A stretch of 64,000 nucleotides of DNA. It comes from Streptantibioticus ferralitis (GTDB lineage: Bacteria > Actinomycetota > Actinomycetes > Streptomycetales > Streptomycetaceae). The position numbers and the translations under genes are program-made. The stretch's first letter is position 1; each line of letters opens with the position of its first letter. The notes under the pieces were generated by a model, which saw only the letters and a list, made by a program, of their open reading frames with translations, was not told the DNA's origin and ran no database searches. The stretch is taken from NCBI RefSeq assembly GCF_029223525.1, contig NZ_JARHTQ010000010.1, positions 1-64,000 of the forward strand, in the 5' to 3' direction. This document shows, one piece after another, positions 9,728-17,282 of this stretch.

Positions 9728-10657
9728 TTAGGACGGCGCGGTCGGCTCGGGACATGCGCGGGATTGTTCACCCGTCGATGAGATCTTGCGGTACACCGAC
9801 GGCCGGACACCGACGTGCACCAGGAAAGCTGAGGACAGGCTGCCAGCGCTGGAGAAGCCGCAGCGCTCGGCGATCTGCCCGATGGTGAGGTCGGTGCCGT
9901 CGAGCAACCGCCGCGCCTGCTCGATCCGCAGGCGGGTGAGAAACCGATGCGGCGTCTCGCCGGTGGCTTCGCGGAACACGCGGATGAAGTGGTAGACGCT
10001 CAAATGCACTTCGGCGGCGATGTCGGCGAGCGTCAGCGGATGGGCCAGGCGGTCTCGCATGACCGCGATGCCTTTGCGGACAGCCGTGCGCTCGGGACCC
10101 GGTACGCGGTGGTCTCGGCCTTGAGTCAGCAGATGTGTCGCGAGGAAGGCCGCGGCCGATTCCGCATACACGTCATTCGCGCCCTCGGCAGCGGGCAGCG
10201 CGCGCATGACATGTTCAACAACCGCGTTACCCGCACCCAGGCCGGCGGACAGCGCTTCGAAGTCCGGTTCCGAACAGCCCAGTTCAGCTGCGGCCCGCTC
10301 AACGGTCACCCGCGGAATGTGCACCTGGATGCTGTGCATCGCCGACGTCGCGCGGTAACTGCGAACGGTCGAGTGGCCGGGGACCATGAGTTCCAAGCGG
10401 CCGGGGACCCAGCGTCGCCGCGTCGATCTCCCGCCGGCGTGTATCCGCATCACCGCATCCCCGCTCGTGCAGAGCACAAGATGCAGATCGGACACCCCGG
10501 GCAGCGGAAGATGCTCCGCCTCCCGCGCGTGGGTGAAGTGCTGCACAAGCAACGACCGCCAGCCGGCGTCCTGCCAACTGCAGTAAGTACGCCGTACGAA
10601 CGTTGCCATGTCGAAACCGGCGTACGGCGCCAGATCGAAGTCAGACGAGTCGAACAC
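9728..10657 (-). CDS. AraC-family transcriptional regulator
   Basis: This regulator has 309 residues. The first 160 form a cupin-like sensor domain (AraC-binding-like, with the strand SDLHLVLCTSGDAVMRIHAG). The C-terminal 110 residues hold two helix-turn-helix units: LTLADIAAEVHLSVYHFIRVF then IGQIAERCGFSSAGSLSSAF, with the family tail 'GVRPSVYRK'. It starts with GTG. It lies directly upstream of the SRPBCC gene and probably controls that gene and itself. The inducer cannot be deduced. Confidence 0.88.
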   Translation of the reverse strand: MFDSSDFDLAPYAGFDMATFVRRTYCSWQDAGWRSLLVQHFTHAREAEHLPLPGVSDLHLVLCTSGDAVMRIHAGGRSTRRRWVPGRLELMVPGHSTVRSYRATSAMHSIQVHIPRVTVERAAAELGCSEPDFEALSAGLGAGNAVVEHVMRALPAAEGANDVYAESAAAFLATHLLTQGRDHRVPGPERTAVRKGIAVMRDRLAHPLTLADIAAEVHLSVYHFIRVFREATGETPHRFLTRLRIEQARRLLDGTDLTIGQIAERCGFSSAGSLSSAFLVHVGVRPSVYRKISSTGEQSRACPEPTAPS

Positions 10658-10679
10658 CCCACGAGTCTAGGCTTGTTGT

Positions 10680-11024
10680 GCGGTCGCGTTCGGCGGCTCG
10701 GGACTCGGTTGGGGTGTGCTCCCGCGGGCGGGTGGCCAGCGGGGCGGCGCGGTCGCGGACCAGGCTGAGTCGGGTGGTCTGCCGGGACATCACGGTGCCC
10801 AGCGTCCAGTCGACCGCGGTGCGCATCCGGTTACCGGGCAACGACAGCAGATGGTCACCGCGGGTGACCGCCTTGGCCGGGAACCCGCCCAGCGGCACGT
10901 GCAGCGGATCGACCGCGGGCCCTTCACTGAGTGATCGGACAAGGGCGCCGGGATCACGGGCTGCCCACCGAGTACGGGTCGTGGAAGTCGCCACGTACGG
11001 GTCGCCGTTGGGGACGGTCGACAT
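10680..11024 (-). pseudogene. C-terminal fragment of an NADH-dehydrogenase-type flavoprotein
   Basis: The minus strand reads DPLHVPLGGFPAKAVTRGDH, LLSLPGNRMRTAVDWTLG, then a short stretch ending SRQTTRLSLV. Spacing and motifs resemble the membrane-binding C-terminus of NDH-2-like NAD(P)/FAD oxidoreductases ('GYPAWFMHRAYHM...AEWTL...LF-REIVSLG'). The FAD- and NAD-binding domains do not occur upstream, where the frame runs into low-complexity Pro/Arg/Ala sequence. I read it as the tail of a deleted gene. Identification rests on a short match. Confidence 0.4.
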
Positions 11025-11318
11025 TCGTACCTCGATGGGGGCGCTGGTCAGGGGCTTCGAGGGCCCCGGTACGTTCTGGGAGCGGCAGCCGAGCAACTCA
11101 GGGGGACGTCTGAACGGCGATGGGCAGTGACGACATAGGCCAGGCGCCGGAGCCGGACCGGGATCAGGCGGGGGATCGGATCGCAGGCCGGTCCGGGGGC
11201 GCGGCCCCGGGGCTGGTTCCCGGGCCCGGCGGGTGGCCGGCGCCGTGGCCGGCCCCTGGATGTAGCGCTCACGAGTGTCTACAGGCATCCGACGCACGGC
11301 TGCCGCACGCTAGACGCC

Positions 11319-11522
11319 ATGAGCGCAATCATCGTCTTCCCCGTCCAACCCGGGAACCCGCCATACCGCGTCGTGCAGATCCACAGGGACCGAGTCGGCA
11401 TCGCTCACGACCTGTTCGACGTGCTCCGCCTCGCACACCAGGCAGGTCTCGAACACGTCGATCTTGACGACCCGGAAGACGTGCGCTGGCTAGGAGGCGA
11501 CAAGTACCGCTGGACCCCATAG
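11319..11522 (+). CDS. Small hypothetical protein
   Basis: This 67-residue soluble protein begins MSAIIVFPVQPGNPPYRVVQ and ends YRWTP, with a regular alpha/beta look and an acidic C-terminus (DLDDPEDVRW). It has no signal peptide or membrane helix. Coding support comes from its protein-like composition and from two terminator hairpins that follow at once, one overlapping its stop codon. I recognise no family. Such short ORFs with this opening occur near mobile-element cargo in actinomycetes, but that is impression, not evidence. Confidence 0.5.
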   Translation: MSAIIVFPVQPGNPPYRVVQIHRDRVGIAHDLFDVLRLAHQAGLEHVDLDDPEDVRWLGGDKYRWTP

Positions 11523-11545
11523 CCCCGCACAAGTCTGCGCGGGGC
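11522..11545 (+). terminator. Hairpin at the stop of the small ORF
   Basis: GCCCCGC (11522-11528) pairs with GCGGGGC (11539-11545) around a 10-base loop and is followed by CTTCG. It has the GC-rich, U-poor form usual for Streptomyces terminators. It overlaps the stop codon of the small gene. Confidence 0.55.
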
Positions 11546-11569
11546 CTTCGCATTGGGACCTGCCGCGTA

Positions 11570-11597
11570 CCCCCGGCCACAACCATGTGGCCGGGGG
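11570..11597. terminator. Strong bidirectional terminator hairpin
   Basis: CCCCCGGCCACA (11570-11581) pairs perfectly with TGTGGCCGGGGG (11586-11597) around the 4-base loop ACCA. It lies between the ends of two convergent genes, the small ORF on plus and the isocitrate lyase-family gene on minus, and probably stops transcription from both sides. Confidence 0.7.
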
Positions 11598-11628
11598 CAT
11601 TCAACGGTGACCCGCGCCGCCCGGTGCG

Positions 11629-12495
11629 TCAGCCGACGGCTACCGCCTGCGCGCCGTAGTCGCGGTGCCTGCTGATGTTCTTCTCCAGCAGGGCCAGGGT
11701 CTCCGCGACGCCGACATGGCCGTCCCCGGTCTGCGGTAGCCGCCCGTCCGCCTGCTTGAGGTCGACCAGCGCCTGGTCGATGGCGGTGTGGGCTGCGAAT
11801 AGGCAGGGTGTGCTGTAGATCGCGACGTTCACGCCGAGTGCGGCGAGCTCGGGCAAGGACAGCCGCGGCGACTTTCCGCCTGCGATCTGGTTGAACAGCA
11901 GGGGCTTGTCGCCGATGACCTCGCGCACCTTATGGATCCGGTCGACGCTGCGCACTCCGTCGACCAGGACCACGTCCGCGTCGGTCGCGGCCAGCGCCTT
12001 GGCCCGGCGCAGGATCTCGCTCTCCTCGGTGGCGTCGGTTCGGGCGACGACCAGTAAGTCCCGCCGTGCGGCGATGACCATGTCGAGCTTGTCGAGGTAC
12101 TCCTCAAGCGGCAGTACTTGCTTGCCGTCCACGTGTCCACAGCGGCGGGGCCTTTTCTGGTCTTCGAGGATCACCCCGGAGGCGCCGCATGCCTCCAGTT
12201 GCCGCACGACGTGGCAGGCGGTTTCGGGGTCCACGTAGCCATCGTCGATGTCGACGAGCAGGTGCTGTCCGGGGAAGGCCAGCCGCAGTCGCTGTACGAA
12301 CGCGACGATGTCCGGCCAGGCGATGAAGCCGATGTCGGGTAACCCGTAGTGGGATGCGGCGAAGCCGAAGCCGGAGACGAACATCCCGTCATAGTGCTGG
12401 GCCGCGATCGAGGCGGAGTACATGTCGTAGATGCCGATCAGTGGCGTGGTTCCGTCCTCGGCTATCGCCGCGCGCAACCTTCTGGGGTAGTTCAC
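11629..12495 (-). CDS. PEP mutase/isocitrate lyase-superfamily enzyme
   Basis: This 288-residue (beta/alpha)8 enzyme of the PEP mutase/2-methylisocitrate lyase family makes or breaks C-C or C-P bonds beside a carboxylate with Mg2+. Metal and substrate motifs are visible: VDIDDGYVDP (residues 81-90), ILEDQ (109-113) and RRCGH (117-121). The RRCGH equals the KKCGH lyase signature with its catalytic Cys, so a lyase role is likelier than a phosphonate mutase role. The GTG at 12495 was chosen over longer frames because GGAGGACAGC precedes it and homology starts there. No neighbouring phosphonate or methylcitrate genes reveal the substrate. Confidence 0.8.
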   Translation of the reverse strand: MNYPRRLRAAIAEDGTTPLIGIYDMYSASIAAQHYDGMFVSGFGFAASHYGLPDIGFIAWPDIVAFVQRLRLAFPGQHLLVDIDDGYVDPETACHVVRQLEACGASGVILEDQKRPRRCGHVDGKQVLPLEEYLDKLDMVIAARRDLLVVARTDATEESEILRRAKALAATDADVVLVDGVRSVDRIHKVREVIGDKPLLFNQIAGGKSPRLSLPELAALGVNVAIYSTPCLFAAHTAIDQALVDLKQADGRLPQTGDGHVGVAETLALLEKNISRHRDYGAQAVAVG

Positions 12496-13270
12496 GCTGT
12501 CCTCCGAGTGTTGGGTGCATGGCGCATCTGCCGGGTCCTGCCCGCGAAGTACAGCTCGGCAGGTCGCGCCGAGGACTTGGGGGGCTCGTGCAACGTTCGG
12601 CAAAGCGTTGACAAAGCAACGGTTGCGGCCCCCGGACGCGATGTGTTTCGCGCCGTCCCGTTCGCTGGGGTTAACGGCGGGATATGTTGTCGGGTTCAAT
12701 CCCAGGGGAGCGCTGCCCTGTCCTTCCGGTGACATCGTGATTCTGCAGCGCACGGTGCTCGTACGGCGGCGTACACCAGCGCACTGCAGCAGCTTCACCG
12801 TGTCCGTTCCGCGTGAGGCGCTGCGGCCCTTGCGCTACCGGACGCGGTCGAGCCGGATCACGACGACGACGGCGAGGACTGATCGGGGCCGACCGGGCCG
12901 CTCCTGCCGGGGCGGATGTCGACCTCGCAGAGTGCGTTTGCATCAACGTACTTCGACCTCCGACCACTGGGCGGTCGTGAGTGTTCCGGGCGGTTCTCCC
13001 CGCCCGGAACACTCACGAGGCCGAAGCGGCAGCCCGAGCGTTTCCCACACGGTCAGCATCGCGATCGAGACGCTCTCCGTGCGTTCGATGTCCTCGGCGA
13101 CATCAGGGCTGGTGAGCTGGAGGAGGGTGGAGAACTTCTCGTTCTGCGGCTGACCGCCGTAGGCGGCGCGCCGCCGCTTCGCGAGGAGGTTGTCCGTCCA
13201 CAGCAGACGACAAAAGGCAAAGGCAAGGAGGTTACCCACTCCTCGCCACTCTCAACTTATAGCGCACCGG
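12496..13270. other. Long upstream region without a supported gene
   Basis: About 775 bases separate the lyase-family gene from the rifamycin element. A minus-strand frame near 12943-13239 reads protein-like in places (TESVSIAMLTVWETLGLPL) but matches nothing I know and crosses the hairpin at 12975-13018. No other coding signal was found. Confidence 0.4.
12975..13018. repeat. Perfect 19-bp inverted repeat
   Basis: Bases 12975-12993 (TCGTGAGTGTTCCGGGCGG) are the exact reverse complement of 13000-13018, separated by the 6-base loop TTCTCC. It is too long and perfect to be chance. It could be a terminator isolating the rifamycin-responsive operon from upstream transcription, or the end of a lost element. 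Confidence 0.65.
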
Positions 13271-13289
13271 GGGGCTTGCGGCAAGGCCC
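13271..13289 (+). promoter_or_regulatory. Rifamycin-associated element (RAE)
   Basis: The 19 bases GGGGCTTGCGGCAAGGCCC form an imperfect palindrome. They match, from memory, the rifamycin-associated element found before rifamycin-inactivation genes and helR in Streptomyces. The site lies 58 bases before the glycosyltransferase start, where it would overlap or abut the promoter. A TTATAG-like -10 is a few bases upstream (around 13257). It predicts that rgt and probably helR are induced by rifamycins. Confidence 0.8.
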
Positions 13290-13347
13290 GGGTCGTGCCG
13301 CAGAATCGCCGGCCGAAGCCAGAATCTGCGGAAATGGGAGTCGCGAA

Positions 13348-14589
13348 GTGCGTGTGTTGTTGTCGACGTATGGGTCGCGCGGGGACGTCGAACCGTTGGT
13401 GGGACTCGCGGTGCGGTTGCGGGCACTCGGCGCGGAGGTGCGGGTGTGCGCACCGCCGGACGAGGAGTTCGCTGAGCTGCTGGCCGGTGTCGGCGTGCCG
13501 ATGGTGCCCTTCGGCCGGTCGGCGCGCGCGCTCACGACTGCGGCGCCCCCGCCGTCGTCGTCGGACCTGCCCCGGCGCGCGTCCGAGTTGATCGCCAGCC
13601 AGTTCGACGCGGTCACCGCGGCGGCCGAGGGATGTGACGCGCTGGTGGCGACCGGCATGATGCCTGCTGCGGCCGGCGCGCGGTCGGTGGCCGAGAAACT
13701 GGGCATCCGCTACGTGTACACGACCTTCCAGCAGCTCACCCTGCCGTCACCGCACCACCCGCCGCTGGCGTATCCGGGCCGACCGTTCCCGCCGGAGGTG
13801 ACCGACAACCGGATGCTGTGGGACCTGGACGCTAAGAGCATCAACGCGCTGTTCGGTGAGGCGCTCAACACCCACCGGGCGTCGATCGGCCTGCCCCCGG
13901 TGGACAACGTCCGCGACTACGTCATCGGCGACCAGCCGTGGCTGGCGACGGACCCGACCCTGGACCCGTGGCAGGAGACGGCGGACCTCGACATCGTGCA
14001 CACCGGCGCGTGGATCCTGCCTGACGAACGCCCACTCCCGGACGAGCTGGTGGCGTTCCTGGACGCCGGCACACCACCGGTGTACGTGGGCTTCGGCAGC
14101 ATGCCCATGCGCGCATCGACGTACGTCGCCCAGGTGGCCATCGAGGCGATCCGCGCGCAGGGCCGCCGCGCACTCGTCGCCCGCGGCTGGGCCGACCTGG
14201 CCCTGATCGACGACCGGGACGACTGCTTCGTCGTCGGCGAGGTCAACCAGCAGGCACTGTTCGCCCGGGTGGCCGCCGTCGTGCACCACGGCGGCGCGGG
14301 CACCACGACGACGGCCACCCGGGCGGGCACGCCTCAGGTGGTGGTGCCCCAGGCGGCGGACCAGCCGTACTGGGCCGGCCGGGTGGCCGACCTGGGCATC
14401 GGCACGGCGCACGACGGTCCGACTCCGACCAGCGAGTCCCTGTCCGCCGCGCTCAGGACGGCCCTGACCCCCGAGACCCGCGCACGAGCAACCGCCGTGG
14501 CCGGCACGATCCGCACCGACGGGACAACGGTGGCCGCGGAGATGCTGCTCGACGCGATCAGCCGAGAAAGGCCGCCCATGTCCGCGTGA
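13348..14589 (+). CDS. rgt: Rifamycin glycosyltransferase (Rgt-like, GT1)
   Basis: This 413-residue GT-B fold enzyme of family GT1 is like the macrolide, glycopeptide and rifampin glycosyltransferases. It starts VRVLLSTYGSRGDVEPLVGL, whose SRGD loop is typical of the antibiotic-modifying branch. The donor site has VVHHGGAGTTTTATRAGTPQ (HHGGAG at about 313-318) and a following PQAADQPYWAGRV. It is expected to transfer a sugar from a nucleotide-sugar onto the rifamycin ansa chain. The role is inferred from the RAE just upstream and HelR just downstream. Without them it could be any GT1. The GTG at 13348 follows AATGGGAG. Confidence 0.75.
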   Translation: MRVLLSTYGSRGDVEPLVGLAVRLRALGAEVRVCAPPDEEFAELLAGVGVPMVPFGRSARALTTAAPPPSSSDLPRRASELIASQFDAVTAAAEGCDALVATGMMPAAAGARSVAEKLGIRYVYTTFQQLTLPSPHHPPLAYPGRPFPPEVTDNRMLWDLDAKSINALFGEALNTHRASIGLPPVDNVRDYVIGDQPWLATDPTLDPWQETADLDIVHTGAWILPDERPLPDELVAFLDAGTPPVYVGFGSMPMRASTYVAQVAIEAIRAQGRRALVARGWADLALIDDRDDCFVVGEVNQQALFARVAAVVHHGGAGTTTTATRAGTPQVVVPQAADQPYWAGRVADLGIGTAHDGPTPTSESLSAALRTALTPETRARATAVAGTIRTDGTTVAAEMLLDAISRERPPMSA

Positions 14590-14779
14590 ACCACGCGGGA
14601 TCGTCCAGCCAGGACCCGGAACACGAGAACCTGCGAACCCTGGCGACCTGAACCGACATCGGCCACGGGGTCCACGTCAGACGGAGCGTCGCTCGCCTTG
14701 GCCACCAGGTTCGTCACGCCGGTCCAGGCGCCTTGCTGCGCGCAATGGTTGCGAGCGACCTCAGATCGGAGCTGATGAC

Positions 14780-16927
14780 ATGAATCCCCTGACTACCAGC
14801 ACGTTTGACCTTCCCGACCACCTCTCCCCCAAGGCCGACCCGACGCTGATCGCCGGCGACGAGCAGCACTTCGCGGCCATCGCGGAGTGCCTGGAGCAGT
14901 CGATCGCCGAACTGTCCGACCGCCTTGACGACTTGCGCAAGGCGCCCGGCGGCCTGGGCCGGCAGGCGATGGACCGGGACATGGAGATCCACCGGCTGAC
15001 CGCTCGCCTGCGCGCCCTGCGTCGCTTCGGTTTGGACCTGTGTCTCGGACACATCGTCAGCGCGGACAACCCCGAACCCGTGTACGTCGGACGACTCGGC
15101 CTTACGGACAGCGCGGGTCGTCGGCTGCTGATCGACTGGCGCTCCCCCGCGGCTGAGCCGTTCTTCGGAGCCACCCACGCCAACCCGATGGGGCTGGCAA
15201 GCCGCCGCAGGTATCGCTGGACCCGCGGCCGGATCAGTGACTACTGGGACGAGGTGTTCACTGCGGACGGGTTTGTCGGGCACGCCGCGCTCGACGACCA
15301 GTCCGCCTTCATCGCCAGTCTGGGCAGCAACCGGTCGTCCCGGATGCGAGACGTGCTCGGCACCATCCAGGCCGACCAGGACGCCATCATCCGCGCGGGT
15401 TCCCGCGGCGCTCTCGTCGTCGACGGCGGTCCGGGTACGGGCAAGACCGTCGTCGCTCTGCACCGCTCCGCCTACCTCCTCTACTGCGACCCCCGCCTCG
15501 GTCACCGCCGGGGCGGCGTGCTGTTCGTCGGTCCGCACCAGCCCTACCTGGGCTACGTCGCCGACGTCCTCCCCAGCCTCGGTGAGGAGGGGGTGCAGAC
15601 CTGCACCCTGCGGGACCTCGTCTCCGAGGGAGCCATGGCGGCGATCGAGACCGACCCGGACGTGGCCCTCCTGAAGTCGTCCGCGAACCTGGTGAAGGCG
15701 ATCGAGACGGCCGTCAGGTTCTACGAGGAGCCGCCCACCCAGGGGATGACGGTCGCGACCCACTGGTCCGACATCTGGCTGAGCGCCGACGATTGGGCCG
15801 TGGCGTTCGAAGCAGCAGAACCCGGTACTCCGCACAACGAGGCGCGCGACCAGATCTGGGAGGAGCTACTCACGATCCTGATAGACAAGCACGACGGCGA
15901 CGCCTCGGATGACCTGCTCCGGCGGTCGCTGCTGCAGAACAGGGAGTTGCTCACGACCTTCTACCGCGCGTGGCCGCTGCTCGAAGCGGCTGACCTCGTC
16001 GGAGACCTGTGGTCGGTACCCGCCTACCTGCGGATGTGCGCTCCCTGGCTCAGCCGCGAAGACGTTCGGAAGCTGCAGCGCGAGGACGCCCAGGCCTGGA
16101 CGGTGTCCGACCTGCCGCTCCTGGACGCAGCACGGCAGCGGCTCGGCGACCCGGAGGCGGCACGACGAAAGCGTCGGCACAACGCCGCTGTCGCCGCCGA
16201 ACGCGAGCGCATGTCCCACGTCATCGACGACCTGCTCGAGGCCGACGACGACGGTGAAGGTGCGGTGACGATGCTGCGCGGACAGGACCTGCAGGACAGT
16301 CTGATCGACGAGGACGCCCTGCCCAACGCCGACGCGGACCTGCTCGCCGGCCCGTTCGCGCACATCGTCGTGGACGAGGCTCAGGAACTGACCGACGCAG
16401 AGTGGCAGATGCTGCTGCTCCGCTGCCCGTCCCGGAGCTTCACCATTGTCGGGGACCGCGCCCAGGCGAGGCACGGGTTCACGGAGTCGTGGCAGGAACG
16501 GCTCGAGCGGATCGGGCTCGATCGGATCAACCTGGCCTCGCTGAGCATCAACTACCGGACACCGGAAGAGGTCATGGCGGAAGCCGAGCCGGTCATCCGG
16601 GCCATGCTCCCCGACGCCAACGTGCCGACCTCCATCCGCAGCAGCGACGTCCCCGTCGTACACGGATCCGCTTCGGACCTGGACTCGATCCTCGACACCT
16701 GGCTCGCCGCACATGCCGACGGGATCGCCTGCGTCATCGGCGATCCCACGTTCCGGGCGACGTCCCGCGTCCGGTCACTGACCCCGGAACTGTCGAAGGG
16801 GCTTGAGTTCGACCTGGTCGTCCTCATCGACCCACAGGCGTTCGGCAAGGACATCGAAGGAGCGGTCGACCGCTATGTCGCGATGACCCGAGCGACCCAG
16901 CAACTCGTCATCCTCACGAGCTCCTGA
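14780..16927 (+). CDS. helR: RNA polymerase-recycling motor ATPase HelR
   Basis: This 715-residue superfamily-1, UvrD-like ATPase of the HelD/HelR group enters stalled RNA polymerase, frees it and displaces rifamycins. The N-terminal coiled region (residues 25-80) is followed by the HelR-type segment with LLIDWRSPAAEPFF. Walker A is GGPGTGKT (about 216-223), Walker B VDEAQELTDAEW (about 531), and the GDRAQ and SKGLEFDLVVLIDP motifs belong to the helicase C-terminal part. It lies 190 bases after rgt on the same strand with no RAE of its own, so it is probably expressed from the RAE-driven promoter. Confidence 0.87.
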   Translation: MNPLTTSTFDLPDHLSPKADPTLIAGDEQHFAAIAECLEQSIAELSDRLDDLRKAPGGLGRQAMDRDMEIHRLTARLRALRRFGLDLCLGHIVSADNPEPVYVGRLGLTDSAGRRLLIDWRSPAAEPFFGATHANPMGLASRRRYRWTRGRISDYWDEVFTADGFVGHAALDDQSAFIASLGSNRSSRMRDVLGTIQADQDAIIRAGSRGALVVDGGPGTGKTVVALHRSAYLLYCDPRLGHRRGGVLFVGPHQPYLGYVADVLPSLGEEGVQTCTLRDLVSEGAMAAIETDPDVALLKSSANLVKAIETAVRFYEEPPTQGMTVATHWSDIWLSADDWAVAFEAAEPGTPHNEARDQIWEELLTILIDKHDGDASDDLLRRSLLQNRELLTTFYRAWPLLEAADLVGDLWSVPAYLRMCAPWLSREDVRKLQREDAQAWTVSDLPLLDAARQRLGDPEAARRKRRHNAAVAAERERMSHVIDDLLEADDDGEGAVTMLRGQDLQDSLIDEDALPNADADLLAGPFAHIVVDEAQELTDAEWQMLLLRCPSRSFTIVGDRAQARHGFTESWQERLERIGLDRINLASLSINYRTPEEVMAEAEPVIRAMLPDANVPTSIRSSDVPVVHGSASDLDSILDTWLAAHADGIACVIGDPTFRATSRVRSLTPELSKGLEFDLVVLIDPQAFGKDIEGAVDRYVAMTRATQQLVILTSS

Positions 16928-16936
16928 CGTCGCCCG

Positions 16937-17033
16937 GACGAACGCCCACACCCGGCCGACCTGGTGGCGTTCCTGGGCGTCGGCACACCACCGGTCTACG
17001 TGGGCTTCGGCAGCCTGCCCATGCGCGGGATGG
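16937..17033 (+). pseudogene. Duplicate fragment of a GT1 glycosyltransferase
   Basis: Bases 16937-17033 repeat, with about ten to twelve differences, the segment 14023-14119 inside the glycosyltransferase gene. The reading LVAFLGVGTPPVYVGFGSLP corresponds to LVAFLDAGTPPVYVGFGSMP. The similarity starts ten bases after the helR stop and ends abruptly. It is a scrap of a second, related glycosyltransferase gene, not a recent copy, given the scattered substitutions. Confidence 0.75.
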
Positions 17034-17282
17034 CGGGGGCGCGGCGGTTGCCAGCGGTGGGAGCGGCTCGACGCGGAGTTGGACGTCATCGGCCGTCGGA
17101 CTCGGCGTACTTGCTGTCTCGGTCGCGGAACAGGAAGCGCAGCGACGGCATGGTCAACAAAGCCCCCACCCACCGAACTCCAAGCCCTGATCACCGCCGT
17201 CGGCACCGGCAGACTCCTTGACCTCTACTGCCCGGTCTGACAAACCACCGCCAGGCACAGGCGAGGGCGTCCGTTCGCCGTT
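17034..17282. other. Short stretch without a supported gene
   Basis: Between the glycosyltransferase scrap and the ABC permease gene, one frame ends TELQALITAVGTGRLLDLYC then PV and stop near 17240. It may be the tail of another lost gene. No family was recognised. Confidence 0.3.

Noticed and set aside
12496-12798. Upstream extension of the isocitrate lyase-family frame
   Set aside because: The family domain begins at GTG 12495, which has a good ribosome site. The extra residues are Arg/Pro-rich and unlike the family.
12943-13239. 98-codon minus-strand frame before rgt
   Set aside because: Some phrases look protein-like, but it spans the perfect inverted repeat, lacks a ribosome site and matches no known family.
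12916-13347. Upstream extension of the glycosyltransferase frame
   Set aside because: Homology begins at GTG 13348 with the SRGD loop. The extension crosses the hairpin and the RAE, which must be non-coding.
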